Below are positions 31,914 to 53,226 of a DNA stretch of 64,000 bases, piece by piece. Where the stretch lies: contig CAVNZM010000012.1 of the NCBI GenBank assembly GCA_963693365.1, positions 5,208,001 to 5,272,000 of the forward strand, written 5' to 3'. The notes beneath the pieces are model-generated. The model was not told where the DNA came from. It worked only from the letters and a program-made list of their open reading frames with translations, and did no database searches. The position numbers were made by a program, and so were the translations under genes. Every line of letters begins with the position of its first letter. Positions within the stretch are counted from its first letter, which is position 1. The stretch is from Amoebidium appalachense (lineage: Eukaryota > Ichthyosporea).

Positions 31914-32565
31914 CACCCACACACCCACACGTGCCAACATACACTATCCTCCCCGTGAGTGGCATGCCAGTCTCCCCAGCCCCCCTGCCCCCCAGCCCCC
32001 CTGCCCCCCAGCCCCCCTGCCCCCCTGCTCCCCTGCCCCCCTGCTCCCCTGCCATATGCACACCCACACACTGGGTGCCTCCCCTGCTCCCCTGCCTGCC
32101 GGAACCAGGCCCCCCAGTGGTGGCATTCCAACACGTGCATGCTAGAAGATCGTGCTACATGAACAAATGGTCTTAACTCAGCCATACATGGGGGATAGAT
32201 AGTATCACACAACCATGGTTCCCCCACTCTCCCCAGCCTCCTGTGCACGTGTGCCTCCCCCGACCCCCTGCCTCCCCTGCACGTGTGCCCCCCCTCCTGC
32301 CGGAACCACGGCCCCCAGTGGTGGCAGCCAGTGCCTTACATGCTAATCTATTCTATGGCCACATGACCAGATGGCCAGATTGTTTTGACTTCAGGTGGAT
32401 CCCCCCCCCCCCTGCTCACAGACTGAATTTGATCTGGCCATCTGGCCATCTGGGTATAAACCGTTTTCTGTTCTAATATTGGAGAACTGTCGATAGTGAT
32501 AGAAAATGTCATTGGAAGAACAATCGGGAAATCCCGCGGTGTGACAACCAATCAGAATGAAGCAA
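31914..32565 (-). repeat. Right terminal inverted repeat
   Basis: Reverse complement of 2465-3115. A visible difference is GGCCATGTGG (left) versus GGTCATGTGG (right, inverted), plus the homopolymer length. Confidence 0.93.
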
Positions 32566-32567
32566 TA

Positions 32568-32957
32568 TTGGGATATTCGGGTTGGTTGTAAGGTTTTCCG
32601 GGTCGAGCCGAAGGCCCTAACGGGCCGCAGGCCCGCCTATTGGGCCGCCAGGCCCTAGGCCGCCAGGCCTGGGGCCCCGGGGACCGGGGCGCCCGACCCG
32701 GCCCGCGAGCCACCCCCGGCCCGGCCCGGCCCGGCCCGCGGGGCCCGGCGCCGGGGTTAGCAGCTGCTGCTAACCCCGGCGCCGGGCCCCGCGGGCCGGG
32801 CCGGGCCGGGGGTGGCTCGCGGGCCGGGTCGGGCGCCCCGGTCCCCGGGGCCCCAGGCCTGGCGGCCTAGGGCCTGGCGGCCCAATAGGCGGGCCTGCGG
32901 CCCGTTAGGGCCTTCGGCCCGACCCGGAAAACCTTACAACCAACCCGAATATCCCAA
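32568..32957. repeat. GC-rich near-perfect palindrome (~390 bp)
   Basis: The left arm begins TTGGGATATTCGGGTTGG and the right arm ends with its complement. The centre is GGTTAGCAGC-T-GCTGCTAACC at ~32765. The arms differ by one 5-bp GGCCC unit and about one substitution. It abuts the right TIR, separated by 2 bp. It could be a foldback transposon or a hairpin structure tied to the element end. Confidence 0.92.
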
Positions 32958-33174
32958 ATCTTGAGCCAAAACGATTTGATGATTGGTCAATGTCAGAGTC
33001 TCGATTCAATCGTCATCTGATGAAAAAGGTTCTTTAATGAAAAAGAAAAAAAACACATATATCCTAATAAAACTTTTTGTAATCGGGCGTCGCTAACAAA
33101 CAAATATTACCGCTCGATAAAGCAAAGAAATAGCTTTCATTTACTATAGGGTCAAAGGGGTTTCGATTGCTGCG

Positions 33175-33875
33175 ATGGGTCGGAAATTTATCCAGTTTAT
33201 TTCTCCCTCTCGCCGAGGTTTACCTCTTCCCTTTGGTCGGCTACTTCAGGCGTTATTTGACCGCACCCATGGGGCTGCCGTTGTGAATGGGGTACTGAGT
33301 AACGGATTCAATCATACTCGAGGCCTTTTACAGGGCTCACTTTTGAGTCCCCTTCTCTTTGATGTCTTTATTGACGACTTAGCGGTAAAAATTCAACAAT
33401 TTCCAGCTGCCGGCGACTCTTGTGTTTCCGGCCTTTTTTTCGCTGATGATATTGTCTTAGTCACTCACAGTCCTTCTATCATGAATAACATGCTTTCTCG
33501 AGTAGATGACTGCAGTCAGTTTCCGAAATTTCATGAAAATTGGGATTATCATAGATAAATGCCGCACCTTTTCTTCCAATGCACAGTCAACAGTACACTC
33601 TGAACAATCAACTTATCCCAATCGTGTCCTCCTATGACTATTTAGGTATTCCTTTCACCTCTAAGGGTATCTGGTTTGAGCGCCTTTTGACTTCGCGCAT
33701 TTCTCGTGCGCGTGGTCGCTTACATATCTATCAAGGAATATTCACAAATATCTCTAATATTCATTCTGCCAATTTGCTCACTCTTTATAAAGTTTTTCTT
33801 CGTCCATGTTTCGAATATGGCCTCCCGTTACTCTTGTGTGCCCCTCCACGGCAACTTGAACCTGGCACGTACTGA
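33175..33875 (+). pseudogene. LINE reverse transcriptase fragment (frameshifted)
   Basis: The first frame contains RGLLQGSLLSPLLFDVFIDD and, ~40 residues later, GLFFADDIVLVTHS. These are the QG-SPLLF and FADD motifs of LINE-type reverse transcriptases. After a stop at 33558 the protein resumes in another frame at ~33579 with SYDYLGIPFTSKGIWFERL and LRPCFEYGLPLLL, the thumb region. Both the break and the absence of an upstream endonuclease mark it as dead. Confidence 0.85.
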
Positions 33876-36118
33876 CGGTGCCTGGGCTGCTTTGAACTTC
33901 ACGTTCGCCTCACACCCAGGCACGTTGGCTTTTATGATCACTTAAGCAAACGTACCGTGAAACAGCCAATCAAAACGTTGTACAACAGATCGGCCAATCA
34001 GCGTGTTGTATCACTGTTTAGGGTATGCGGTTCGGCGCGTGCGTCTTGACCCCACCTTGAGGCAACTTTTAAAAAGATTTAAAAGCCAATCGTTGGATAG
34101 GTACGAAGCGAAGCAAAATCCGAAATATTGCATGATATTGAGGCAATCCAGATAGGGCATCACGTCAGCCGTTTGCGGTCAAATTCAAACCTTGGTCAAC
34201 AGCCGCGACCGTTATCATCCCATGTCTAGTTGTACATGTCGCAAGGCTTTTAAGCGCCGGCACTTCTCGTGCACAGTTTTTGAAACTTTGTGTGATGTAC
34301 TGCGCTCGTTTCAATCCGCGTGGTCTACAGTTGCAATATTTTGTATTTTGTCTATAGAACATTTACTAGTAGCTAGGTTGTAGCAGCATACTGCGTGCAT
34401 TGTCTGCTTAATAATCTTTCTTTCATCCCTGCCGCACAGGTACCCTAATTAGTTAAGCCTAGAGTGCATTCATACTCTTTTTCTGCTTTTCAAAGTTTCT
34501 ATGTTTATTTAGTATTATGTCAGCCTCCATACACCACAAAGATATCCCTAGTGTGCAACTTGAAAATGGCACTGATTCGCTGTCACAGTCGGAATCAAGG
34601 CTATTCTTTCAGGACTCGGATGATCACCTTGATCCTCTTTATTAATAAACGAGCTTAAGTTTGGCTTACGACACAGGCAATCGCGCGATTTCTCTTGGGT
34701 CCAAACCTGTTTGCGGGGGATTTAGGGGGGTCGAAGTGTAGTCATGGCAGTGGCAGGCCCCCACTGTTGTGAACCCCCGTCGTCAAAGGGCCTGGTGCTG
34801 AGGCCCCTTGGAGTGGCTGCCCTGGGCCTGGTGTTGAGGCCCTTTGGAGTGGCTGCCCGTAGTGTTGTTGAGTAGTGTTGTGGTGCCCAGTGCAGCAGTA
34901 GGCCTTAGACACACCGCTGGGTAGGGCACGGTTGGGGCGGAGGCATTCCCAAACCACCGGGACCTACGTAGTAGGAGTCTTTGTCGGGTAGAGGAATGGC
35001 CAGCAAGAGAGTCTGGAGGTGTACGTCACATGAGTCTGGAGGTGTTCGTCACGGCATGTTTGGTTGTGTTAGGAATTCTTTGGGGATGGGGCATGCTGAG
35101 TGTGGTTGTATGGATGGTGTCTGTTATCATGTCTGTTGCTATGTTCCACTCGATATAACATTGTGCCAGGGGCATGGGGTTTTGGGTGCAGATTGTGGAC
35201 GGGGGCAGAGGTGCATCTACAGGGCAACGTCAGTGGCGGTTCATAATTATCCTTGTTTTGGGGTTGGGTTGGGTATTAACCATGGTGGGGTGGTGTGTGG
35301 ATGTATGTATATGTTTTATGTTATATGTTAAATGTTGCTTCCTGCATGGGTAGCGGTAGTTGTAGTCGCTCAGCACATAACTTTATTTTGTTTTTAGGTA
35401 GTTTTTACTGAGGTGGAACTCAGTTATTTTCTGTGCGAGGGGGGAGTTGTCATGTGCTGAGCTGATTCGTATTAGTTTACTTCTATATTTTGTGTTTTGG
35501 TGAGTTAATTTCGGGGGTTTTCTTGCATAGTGATGCCGGGGTCTAAATGGGGTATGAGGAGATTAATCAGTGGTATGGGGAGAATCTGATGCAGCGGCGG
35601 CTGATTGTTTGGTGCGCGCGTGCATGCCCCATGCCTCTGCGTACTCTCCATGTTAAATGTTGTATTGCTTCTTGCTGTGTGCGTGGCGAGACCCATGTTG
35701 CCTGCTCGCGTGTGTGTATGCTTATATGTATTGTGAGTAAACGTGTGTACGTGTTGTAGTGCTGTAGGGGTGTCTGAGGTCGCGGTAGCCAATGGTGTGG
35801 AGTGCGTGTAGTCTGTGGGGGAGGGAGTGTTGTGATTGGCTGAATGTCACTGTGGTATTTGTCTGGCCAGTGGGCCGCGTGTCTGTGAAGTGTCTCGCGG
35901 GGTCGCGGGCTTTTGGAAGTTCTTCTCAGAACACAAAAAACTCGCTTCCCACCCAACTCAAAGAAAAGTTTATACGTATACACGGTTTCGAGCCCCTTTA
36001 AGCGTGCAGATAGTTAGAGTAGTTCATATACACACTGTATGTTGCCACGACACCAGGAACCAATAGATGAGGGGCTTTGCTTTCCGACCAATCACAGAAC
36101 TTGATGATGAAAATTTCC
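33876..36118. other. Intergenic flank with small repeats and a possible LTR edge
   Basis: CCAAT phrases occur at 33960-34010. A ~44-bp unit (GGCCTGGTG.TGAGGCCC) is doubled at 34788-34860. A purine tract (GCGAGGGGGGAG) at about 35436-35447 runs into TTGTCATGTGCTGAGC, the look of a polypurine tract before a 3' LTR. An 11-bp inverted copy (GCTCAGCACAT) lies at 35369. No LTR mate is in the window, so this is tentative. ORFs such as 34981-35331 show no domain. Confidence 0.35.
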
Positions 36119-36239
36119 TGGGTGACTCTATTTTCCCTTACACTCTCGCGACCGCGTGCATGCTTTCTCTCGCGGCGGCTCTACGGTCCCGAGAGTCCAG
36201 TGTTCGCTGTGTGTGTAAGGAAAAATACGAGTCACCTCA
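36119..36239. repeat. MITE-like element (~120 bp)
   Basis: Ends GGTGACTCTATTTTCCCTTA and, inverted, GGTGACTCGTATTTTTCCTT form ~24-bp imperfect terminal inverted repeats around a short GC-rich core. Confidence 0.65.
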
Positions 36240-36280
36240 TTAGGTGACAGCACGGCAACAGCGCGCGACTCTTAGGGAAT

Positions 36281-37150
36281 TCGATTCCTTTCAGCGTGAA
36301 TTCATCCAGTTTATTTCTCGAACCTCACGTAGGCATCCTTTGGCGGCTCCCTTGCTGAGTACAACTAGTGTTATTGGTCTCCCTCCGGCGCGCCAGCGTA
36401 TGAAAGAATTACTGTAGGACGAAGCTTCGCTTTTGTACATGTTTTCATTTGGTTAGGCTTGAAGTTCCTTCTTATCATCCTTTGTTGCAATTCTTCTAAC
36501 ACCTGTTCCCGGCATTTCTATAATGTTCGTGCGAAATGTCCTCTCCCCAATCTCTCTCCCACTCCGAGATATCCTTTTAAATACTTCAAGTTAATAATAT
36601 CTCCTTTATTTTTCTCTTCTACTAGTTATCAGCAGTATGTTACTTGGTTTCATGATACTCAATATCCTTTGCTTCATCGTTGTGATAAAGAGTATCATGG
36701 TAGGGCTCTTGAGCCTGTGCTTCTTTTTATATTAGAGACTCGTCTATTTTCTTTGCAATCGTTGTGTAAATTAGCTACTTATATATTTATCCTTCCTCTC
36801 GTAAACCTACCACACTTACCGATTTTGCAATTCTACTAGGGCTCCTCCTTGTGACATAGCTTGGAAATGTTTATTTTGGCCATGGCGCTGTAACCAACCT
36901 TTGTTTCCATAAATGTTTGTGCCACTTTTGTGCAGAACCTTTTTCTCGTAAACACTTAGATAGATGTATTTATTTATCTCAGATTATAATCCGTTAGAAA
37001 TTAGTTTTTTCTTTTGACTGGATTTATTCGACGGAAAGATATGAAATTAGAAGACTGGCTTATTTAGATAATCCTGATATTGCGTCTATTGACTATCTGT
37101 TGAACCACGGTATGTTTAATGAGTTTTCTAGGGTGTATGATTATTTAAGT
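36281..37150 (+). pseudogene. LINE 3' remnant, heavily decayed
   Basis: Begins with FQREFIQFISRTSRRHPL, echoing RKFIQFISPSRRGLPL at 33180. Later, AWKCLFWPWRCNQPLF and LCRTFFS..HLDRC match the cysteine region of the left LINE remnant. Numerous stops. Confidence 0.5.
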
Positions 37151-37292
37151 GAGTGAGTGAGGGCTTTTGTATTTTCTCTCCGAGATATCGGTGATATCTC
37201 GATGGCTTCTATTTTGCTGAGCATATCAATAAAGTCATTATATAAAAATGAAATTAAAAAAATAAAATAAAAAATTACTACGAAAAACCAAC

Positions 37293-37434
37293 GATGGCGC
37301 TCATTGTTGCCAAGCATGTACATATGTCACTGGCTGCATGTGATTGGCTGCGCTGGAAAACGCAGTAGGCCGTCGAATGTGGCTGGGCCTCCGGCAGTCC
37401 AGTGTCCACGCAATAAAAAGTGTGTAAACCCCAA
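37293..37434 (+). repeat. Dispersed ~140-bp repeat, copy 2
   Basis: Same orientation as 836-975 and likewise downstream of a LINE remnant. Confidence 0.75.
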
Positions 37435-39600
37435 AGGTGTCTTCTCGTAGAAGGTACATAGCCGCGTGCGTATCTTTGATGTGATTGGATGCAACATCCC
37501 TGGTCCAGATGACTCCAATACTCAGTGCTATTTTCAGTGCCATCATGATTCATGAAATGTAGTACCATTTATAGTGCTGCTGTATTCATAGCCGTGCGGA
37601 AAATAAAACTCGGTACATAATGGCTACTTTAGAACAGAAGCTTTTGGCCTCTATCACGTCCCAATGCTGCCGCGGCATGGCCCAGACTCGCGTTGCCATG
37701 CGCAGACCGCCGGCGGCGCGGCTGGCGGCAGTCCCCACTGGAAATTTTTATAAACCCCCCTATCGACTTGAATTTTTTACCGGCCTGAAAAAAGGATCTT
37801 GTGATCTTTGGAGGCAGGGCTGTCGCCTCCAGAATGCATGTAACTAGTTACTGAACGGTTATATGTAATATTGAAACCGGCTTAATTAAATTCTAACCAT
37901 ATGCCGCTATCGCGGCTACAGCTAGGTTACGGAAGATGACCCTCGAACTTTTTTTTTTTTTTTTTTTTTTTTTTGTGCTTCAAAGTCCCGACTAAACTGT
38001 GGAATCCAGTAAGAGCCAATCACAAGTCACCTCCTAACGGCGCACGTGCCGCAGAGTCTGTGGACTCTTCGCGTGCACCTCGTTTGTTTTGACTTCCGAA
38101 GTCTCAGAAAGTTTTCAAAAAAGTTTGTTTTTCGCTCGAGTCACCGTGACTCTACGTACCGTCTTGTGTATATAGGAGTAGGTCGGCGCGTCGGACGGAA
38201 GAGGACACACACGGAACACACAGACCTACACACACACTCATTCTACGTGCCGCGCACACAACACACCTGTCACTTTGACCTCCGTGCTGGAGCCTTTTGC
38301 ACGACCCCTTGGCTGTGGCTTTGGCTGACGTCAGTGGGTCGTGTACGTGCCTGTGAGACTTGTACGTGCACGTAGAAGCTTACATAGTTTTGGCAAGTGC
38401 CGGCCCACTGCCGGGGCGCCGGCGGGCTGTTCCGCCCCGTGGTTTCGAAAAGGGACACGCGGAAGAGGTTGTTTCAACCTGACACGTACAAAATGGCTGC
38501 CCTGTGTTTCGTGAGCCTTTTGGCCGCGCAAGCGCTCTTTTATGCCCGCCCAAACTGAAACAAAAAGGCCACGGCAGTACAACACCATGGCAATATCACT
38601 GTCCGTTGAAGCCATGGGATCCGATGATCATCATTGATTACGAAGCCTGATTTCTGAAAATGTTATGAGGCAGCTGGTGATATACCATTGCACCGTTCCG
38701 AGCGAGTCATCAGCAAGTTGAGTGAGTTACACGCAACGGTCTTATTAATATCAAACCTTTACTAGAATTAGTCAATTATCTGAAATCAGATGCGTATGCT
38801 ACCGCCCTCCTACAGGCTGAATCAGATCGACCATGGTCATCACCATTTCTTTTTTCCATATTCAGTCTTTTGGTCACTTTCCACTGCTGCCTATATCCTA
38901 CTTTATTCTTCGTTCTCTTGCTTCCAAGATCCTTAGCCTGTCCTTCCATTCACATCCGTCAGCCGATTCTGCATGTTTTTTCCCGCTCCATCGCTGAGTC
39001 TCAAACGACCCTTGAAACTTCAAGTTAGAAGCCTTCCGACCCATAATTGTCAACCCCTGCTACTGGTGCTTGGCCATAGTTGGGCTTGTTGTTGGGTTTG
39101 TTGCCCGCTGCAAGTTGGGAGAGTCTTGGCGGCCACCACTGAAGGTAAGCATCATGGCATCATATCATCATCATGATAGCATCACGTCCGGGACCCGCGA
39201 GATCCCAGGCCGAGTTAGCTTATCACAAATCATTGGTAAATCATTCATTATCACCTATTATAGTAATGTGACTTCTTCTGGTGTAATAGTGTGTTACGGT
39301 GTGCTCAGTGGCGGTGGTTCAGTCACAGTGTGTTGTGTCGCCGATGATCTGGCTCGGCTCGGTACGGTGTGCGAGCCTCAGGTGGCCGCTGTGTGTATGC
39401 GTGTGTGTGCCATGATGTGACACTGTGTGATATGTGTGTATATGTGTGTATATGTGTGCCATGATGACGGTGCATGTATGCATGTACGGCCATGATGTGT
39501 GTATATGTGTGTCTGCACCGGTGCGCCACACTGAGATGCTTGTCTAGAGTGCCACGGCGTGGCCAGACGGGCAATCTGAAAACGGAAAGCCAAGAATTCA
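37435..39600. other. Intergenic region without a supported gene
   Basis: Contains a T-run at 37950-37974, short CA/GT stretches and small ORFs (for example 37620-37847, 38046-38375) without recognisable domains. 38140-38180 has a TATATAGG-like motif but no convincing ORF follows. Confidence 0.4.
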
Positions 39601-39612
39601 TATATAATCCGG
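39600..39612 (+). promoter_or_regulatory. TATA-like box upstream of the bHLH-PAS gene
   Basis: ATATATAATCC at 39600-39610. A short upstream ORF (ATG 39653) and a probable 5'-UTR intron follow (donor about 39730, C-rich, acceptor near 39963), before the main ATG at 40025. Confidence 0.4.
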
Positions 39613-40024
39613 CTAGAACTTTAAGTTAATCTTTCCAACTTGCTGCACAATCATGTCTCGCTACATGCACACTGGGACCTCGGACTACTGTTGGACTTGG
39701 GCCGTGGCACTAATAACTTGCGCCCCCCTGTACACCCTCCCTCCCTCCCCCCCCCCCCCCCCCCCCCCTTCATTCCCCAAACACCCCCTCTCACCCGCCT
39801 CCCCCCCCCCCCCCCCCCCAACCACCACCACCACCACCCCCACCCACAACCATTACCACCACCCGGCAAAACACACAAACACATACGCGCGCACACAAAA
39901 AAAAAAAAAGGAAAAGAGAAAAACAAGCCGTTGCTTTTCCAAAATCTTTCAAACACTGGTACAGATTGCGTGCTGGTTGACTTCCGGCACCTGAAAACAT
40001 AAATCCGACCGCTGGGCCCAAACT

Positions 40025-49249
<9,225 letters not shown>

Positions 49250-49279
49250 AACTTTCGGTTTTCAGTTTTTTTTTGTGTA

Positions 49280-49317
<38 letters not shown>

Positions 49318-49975
49318 GCTTGTTTGTTTTTAGTGTGCGAAGGTCTTTGTTTGTTATCACATTTCCTGCTGCATGCCTTGTTTGCCCACTCAATCATTTT
49401 CTTTTTTGTATCTTTCCATATGCTCAATTCTGTGTTGTTGCTGTGTTCTCTACTTGCCATATACGGTTTTTTTTTCAGTGCGTAAACCCCTTTCAGTTAT
49501 AATCATTATCCGCGAAACAGGGTATTTAACTCTGAGAGGAAAAGAAAAGAAATAAAGAGAGGTGGGGGTGGCCGTGGGGGAAGCGAGGAGCAATAGCCAC
49601 GAGGGCTTAAAGGAGGGGCCGGGAGGGGGTGGGCGACGGTGCGCCCGGCCGCGGGGATGGGGCGCGGCTGTGCATATGCATGGTGGGGGTACGGTGGGGT
49701 GGGGGGAGGGGGCCACGTGAGTGAGGGGGGGGGAGGCCTAGGGGGGGAGAGGGGGCGGGAGGACAGCGGGCACAATGGAGGGAGCTGGTGGAGGGTCAGG
49801 GAGGAGGAAAGAGGGAGAAAGAGAGCGACAAGAGAGAGAGGTTGGAAAGGGAGGAGGGCCGGGGGAAAAGAGAAGCAGACGTCGGATATAAAGCCTTGAA
49901 GAGAGAGACTGAGAGAGTGAGATCTCTAGGAAGAGAGAGAAGAAGAAGGGTCGGGGAGAGAAGGGAAGGGAGGGG

Positions 49976-50023
<48 letters not shown>

Positions 50024-50225
50024 TGGGGAGGGGGGGAGTGGGGGAGAGATCTCACTCTCTCAAGTAAAACTAACTAAAGGCCAGACAAGAATATATTTTG
50101 GCAGTAATGCACTAGATATCCTATTAATCTTACTATATAGTATAGCACTGGGATTCTAGTGATACGTCTTATAGTCTTTGTCCACATTGGCAGGAGTTAT
50201 AAATGCGCAAATCTCACTCTCCTGC
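49250..50225. other. 3' flank of the bHLH-PAS gene
   Basis: T-run, a possible AATAAA signal at 49551, then purine-rich (GA)n sequence to ~50040. No gene. Confidence 0.5.
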
Positions 50226-50695
50226 ATGTTGTATCCATTTGCATTTGCGCAGTATCTCAGACAGGCTGAGGTATCCACCCCCCCCCCCCCCCCCCAAAAA
50301 AAAAAAAAAAAAAAAGAAAAAAAGGAAGAAGAAAGCGGTGATGTAATACCCCCGATCAATGACACGTCATATATACACATGTATATGTACATCTGACTAT
50401 CACCGCTCGAAACGATACAGTATGCACAACCTTGAATACATGTATCTTACGTTCCCTTCAGCCTCCGTACCTGACTGCCTACCACACTCAAACTGTTATT
50501 TTTCTGCCCCAACCCTCCTTAAAGCTAACCTTTTCACCCGCGCCTGAGCTGTGCCCCGCCACCCCGTCATTATTCCGGCCAGTGACGTCACCAACAGCCA
50601 ATGGGGTGTCCTTGTTGTTGCTCTGTGGACCTGCCTGGTGCTTTGAGGTGAACTGTTGGCATCACCGCCAATTTTTGGGGTCGCATAGGGCATGA
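50226..50695 (+). CDS. Candidate two-exon small ORF, 92 aa
   Basis: ATG 50226-50270 reads MLYPFAFAQYLRQAE, then a GTATCC donor followed at once by C-run/A-run, the signature of the introns in the bHLH-PAS and JmjC genes. A pyrimidine-rich acceptor at 50461 leads to 78 in-phase codons (PPYLTAYHTQTVIFLPQP...). It overlaps the 3' end of the AP2 gene on the other strand. In the duplicate (60036-60535) the ATG is changed and a stop appears in exon 1, so either it is a non-coding transcript or only this copy is functional. Confidence 0.25.
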
Positions 50696-51624
50696 TGTGG
50701 TTGGGAATGTTCGTTGGCAGCGGTATGCGTAACACCATCGGGGCCTTCGTTTTTGGTTGCTATCGTGTGGTTGAGGATGGTTGGCGGCAGAGGGAGTTCG
50801 TACCCGTAGTCGGTCGGGCAGAAGTTTGTTGGGGGCAGAGGGCCGCGTGGTTCGTTTTGCTTCGCCCATACAGCCAATACTTCTCGATCGTATGCCCGGC
50901 CTCCCTCGGTGATTGATGCAAAAATACCTACATATTTCTGCTGCGAGTTGCCTAAAACAGTTCTATCCAATCGGTACACTTGGTAGGGTTTGGATACACG
51001 GTATGCGCATGTACAGAAGGTGACACCTATGCAACCCTCCTGCTCTGCTTCCGCTCTACTCATGTAATCGCTACGAAGAAAAAAGTTTAGGCGCAGGAGT
51101 TTCTCTCGTTTTGGAATGTCCAGAGCACGTATCACATCGTCCCTTGCAAGTGCCGCTTCCACTTCTGTCGCGTAGCTCCCGCCATGATAAACACCATCCT
51201 TCCGATACACCGCTCTCCAAGGCTTTTGGATGTAACTAATATCGTAGATTAAGCCCTTGTACACTGATGATTTCGTCCTTGTTGATTTCTTTGCCCACCA
51301 CTCCTCTGCCCAATCCAAATCATCGGCTGTCGGTTTGAATTTACGCAAATTCCCGAGGCTAACATTTTTAGAATCCAGGCATCGGTGAGCCAACACCCCC
51401 TTCTGCACCAACAAATCAATGGCCAAATCCCGCTGCCGTGCAGCCGTGCGACTGTTGTCGTAGTAACCGACATGCATGCGGCTTCCTATCATTGCATACC
51501 ATTTGCCCGCTTTACCACTCCAATATACTCCCCGGTAGTGTTGGCCTTTGTCTTTCACATTTCGGGTCGCAAATGGGCGAACGGGCCCAAAGAGTGTCTG
51601 CCAGCCGCGCGACCTTCCCTGCAT
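50662..51624 (-). CDS. Triple-AP2-domain protein, copy A, 320 aa
   Basis: ATG 51624. Three AP2-like modules are seen. The first (~28-75) has HYRGVYWSGKAGKWYAMI and TAARQRDLAIDLL. The second (~117-165) has SSVYKGLIYDISYIQKPWRA and SYATEVEAALARDDVI. The third (~195-250) has GCIGVTFCTCAYRVSKPYQV and FASITEGGRAYDREVLAVWA. Each has the AP2 layout of three strands with a YxGV-type start and W/Y-rich sheet, followed by an amphipathic Ala/Asp-rich helix. AP2 domains bind DNA in plant and algal transcription factors and in some homing endonucleases; no HNH motif is seen. The C-terminal ~70 residues are Pro/Asn/His-rich. Convergent with the bHLH-PAS gene. A close duplicate lies at 60502-61467. Confidence 0.85.
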   Translation of the reverse strand: MQGRSRGWQTLFGPVRPFATRNVKDKGQHYRGVYWSGKAGKWYAMIGSRMHVGYYDNSRTAARQRDLAIDLLVQKGVLAHRCLDSKNVSLGNLRKFKPTADDLDWAEEWWAKKSTRTKSSVYKGLIYDISYIQKPWRAVYRKDGVYHGGSYATEVEAALARDDVIRALDIPKREKLLRLNFFLRSDYMSRAEAEQEGCIGVTFCTCAYRVSKPYQVYRLDRTVLGNSQQKYVGIFASITEGGRAYDREVLAVWAKQNEPRGPLPPTNFCPTDYGYELPLPPTILNHTIATKNEGPDGVTHTAANEHSQPHHALCDPKNWR

Positions 51625-51929
51625 AGCGTTTTACATCAGAGATGAGAAAAAGTACAGATGTTTATTCTCTTTATTTTAGACTTTAAAAAGGCATCGTAAG
51701 TGCACTTGCGGCAGCTGAGCTTTGCGATGATCATTGCCTACCCCCCCCCCCCCTCCCCCCCCCCCCCCCCCGCGCCCTTCCCCTGGCCCCCTCTCTCCTT
51801 GTAAGCCCTCCCACAAACTTCACATTCGCACAAACGGCACACCTTAGGCTGTATACCAACCCCGACACATTTAACTACAGAAATCCCCAATATACAAACA
51901 TCCACCGTTGGGTGGTTGACAATGTGTTG

Positions 51930-52140
51930 GTGTGGCGTGTCAATATTCAGTCTGTGTTATGTGGTTGCTGGGGTTTGAATGCTATTGGTGCCACCTTTCA
52001 ATCATTCATTCTTTCTTCTTTGGTGACAATGTTTTGTGGTGGCGTGTCAATATTCAGTCTGTGTTATGTGGTTGCTGGGGTTTGAATTCTATTGGTGTGA
52101 CCTTTCATTCATTCATTCATTCTTCTTTGGTTTTGGGTTT
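51930..52140 (+). repeat. ~107-bp tandem repeat, copy A (2 units)
   Basis: Unit with GGCGTGTCAATATTCAGTCT, GTGTTATGTGGTTGCTGGGG and TTCATTCATTC. The same family is expanded at 61775-62580. Confidence 0.9.
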
Positions 52141-52319
52141 GGATGGTGGCACGCATACCTTTCTCTTTTTCCCTTTTTTTCCCCCACCTTTTATATTTAT
52201 TGATTTTCTTGCGAGTGTGTGTGCTTATGCGTTTGCACACTGGCTCTAGTGTATGTGTGTGTTTCAAAATGTGTGATTTTGTTTGTGTGCGTGTGCGCGC
52301 GCGTGCGTTTCTCTGTGTG

Positions 52320-52383
<64 letters not shown>

Positions 52384-52859
52384 CCTCCCTCCCTCCCTCT
52401 GTGTGTGTGTGTGTGTATGTGTGTGTGTGTGTGTGAAGGGGGAGGAGGCGGGAGGAGCGGGGAAAGGGAGGTAAAGCACAAACTACACATACCGTTGCGA
52501 CCATTCCAAAGGGAGACAACCGGCCAAGAGCAGTCTGACCGTTCTGAATGCCGAACACAGTTTGTTGGGGCCCTGTGCCGACCAGGAGTGAGACTGTATC
52601 CCCCCCCCCCCCCCCCCCCCCCCCTAATTCCCACCGCACGTACGTGGAAAAACGATGTGCGAGCCGTTTGTCAACCTTGTCTGAAACCCAAAATACCCTC
52701 TTGTGTTATGTGTCTGCTCTTCTGCTTGGTGTGAATTCAGACATCCCCGTGTTTGTGTACACACAGGCACGGAACATACCAATTTAGCCCCATTGTTCAC
52801 TGTGCATTCATAAATGTACCCTCAATCGAGCTGATCAGAAGGGGGAAAAAATGTGTGCA

Positions 52860-52930
<71 letters not shown>

Positions 52931-53171
52931 CGTGCATGTGTGTGTGTGCGTGCGTGCGTGCGTGTGTGCACGCGTGTGTGTGTCTGTGTTATGTGTGGGT
53001 GTTTGTGTGTAGGCAGGAGAGGAGGGGCAGGGAGAGAAAGCAAGCCCTAACGCGTGTGCACTGGCGACCATGTATGTATTCGTGTAGTACACATACATAT
53101 ATTCCCTTTGCCCCACGAACTCATTGAACCTAATATGACTTTCGTCCAGCCCTCCCCCCCTCCCCCCCCCC

Positions 53172-53226
<55 letters not shown>

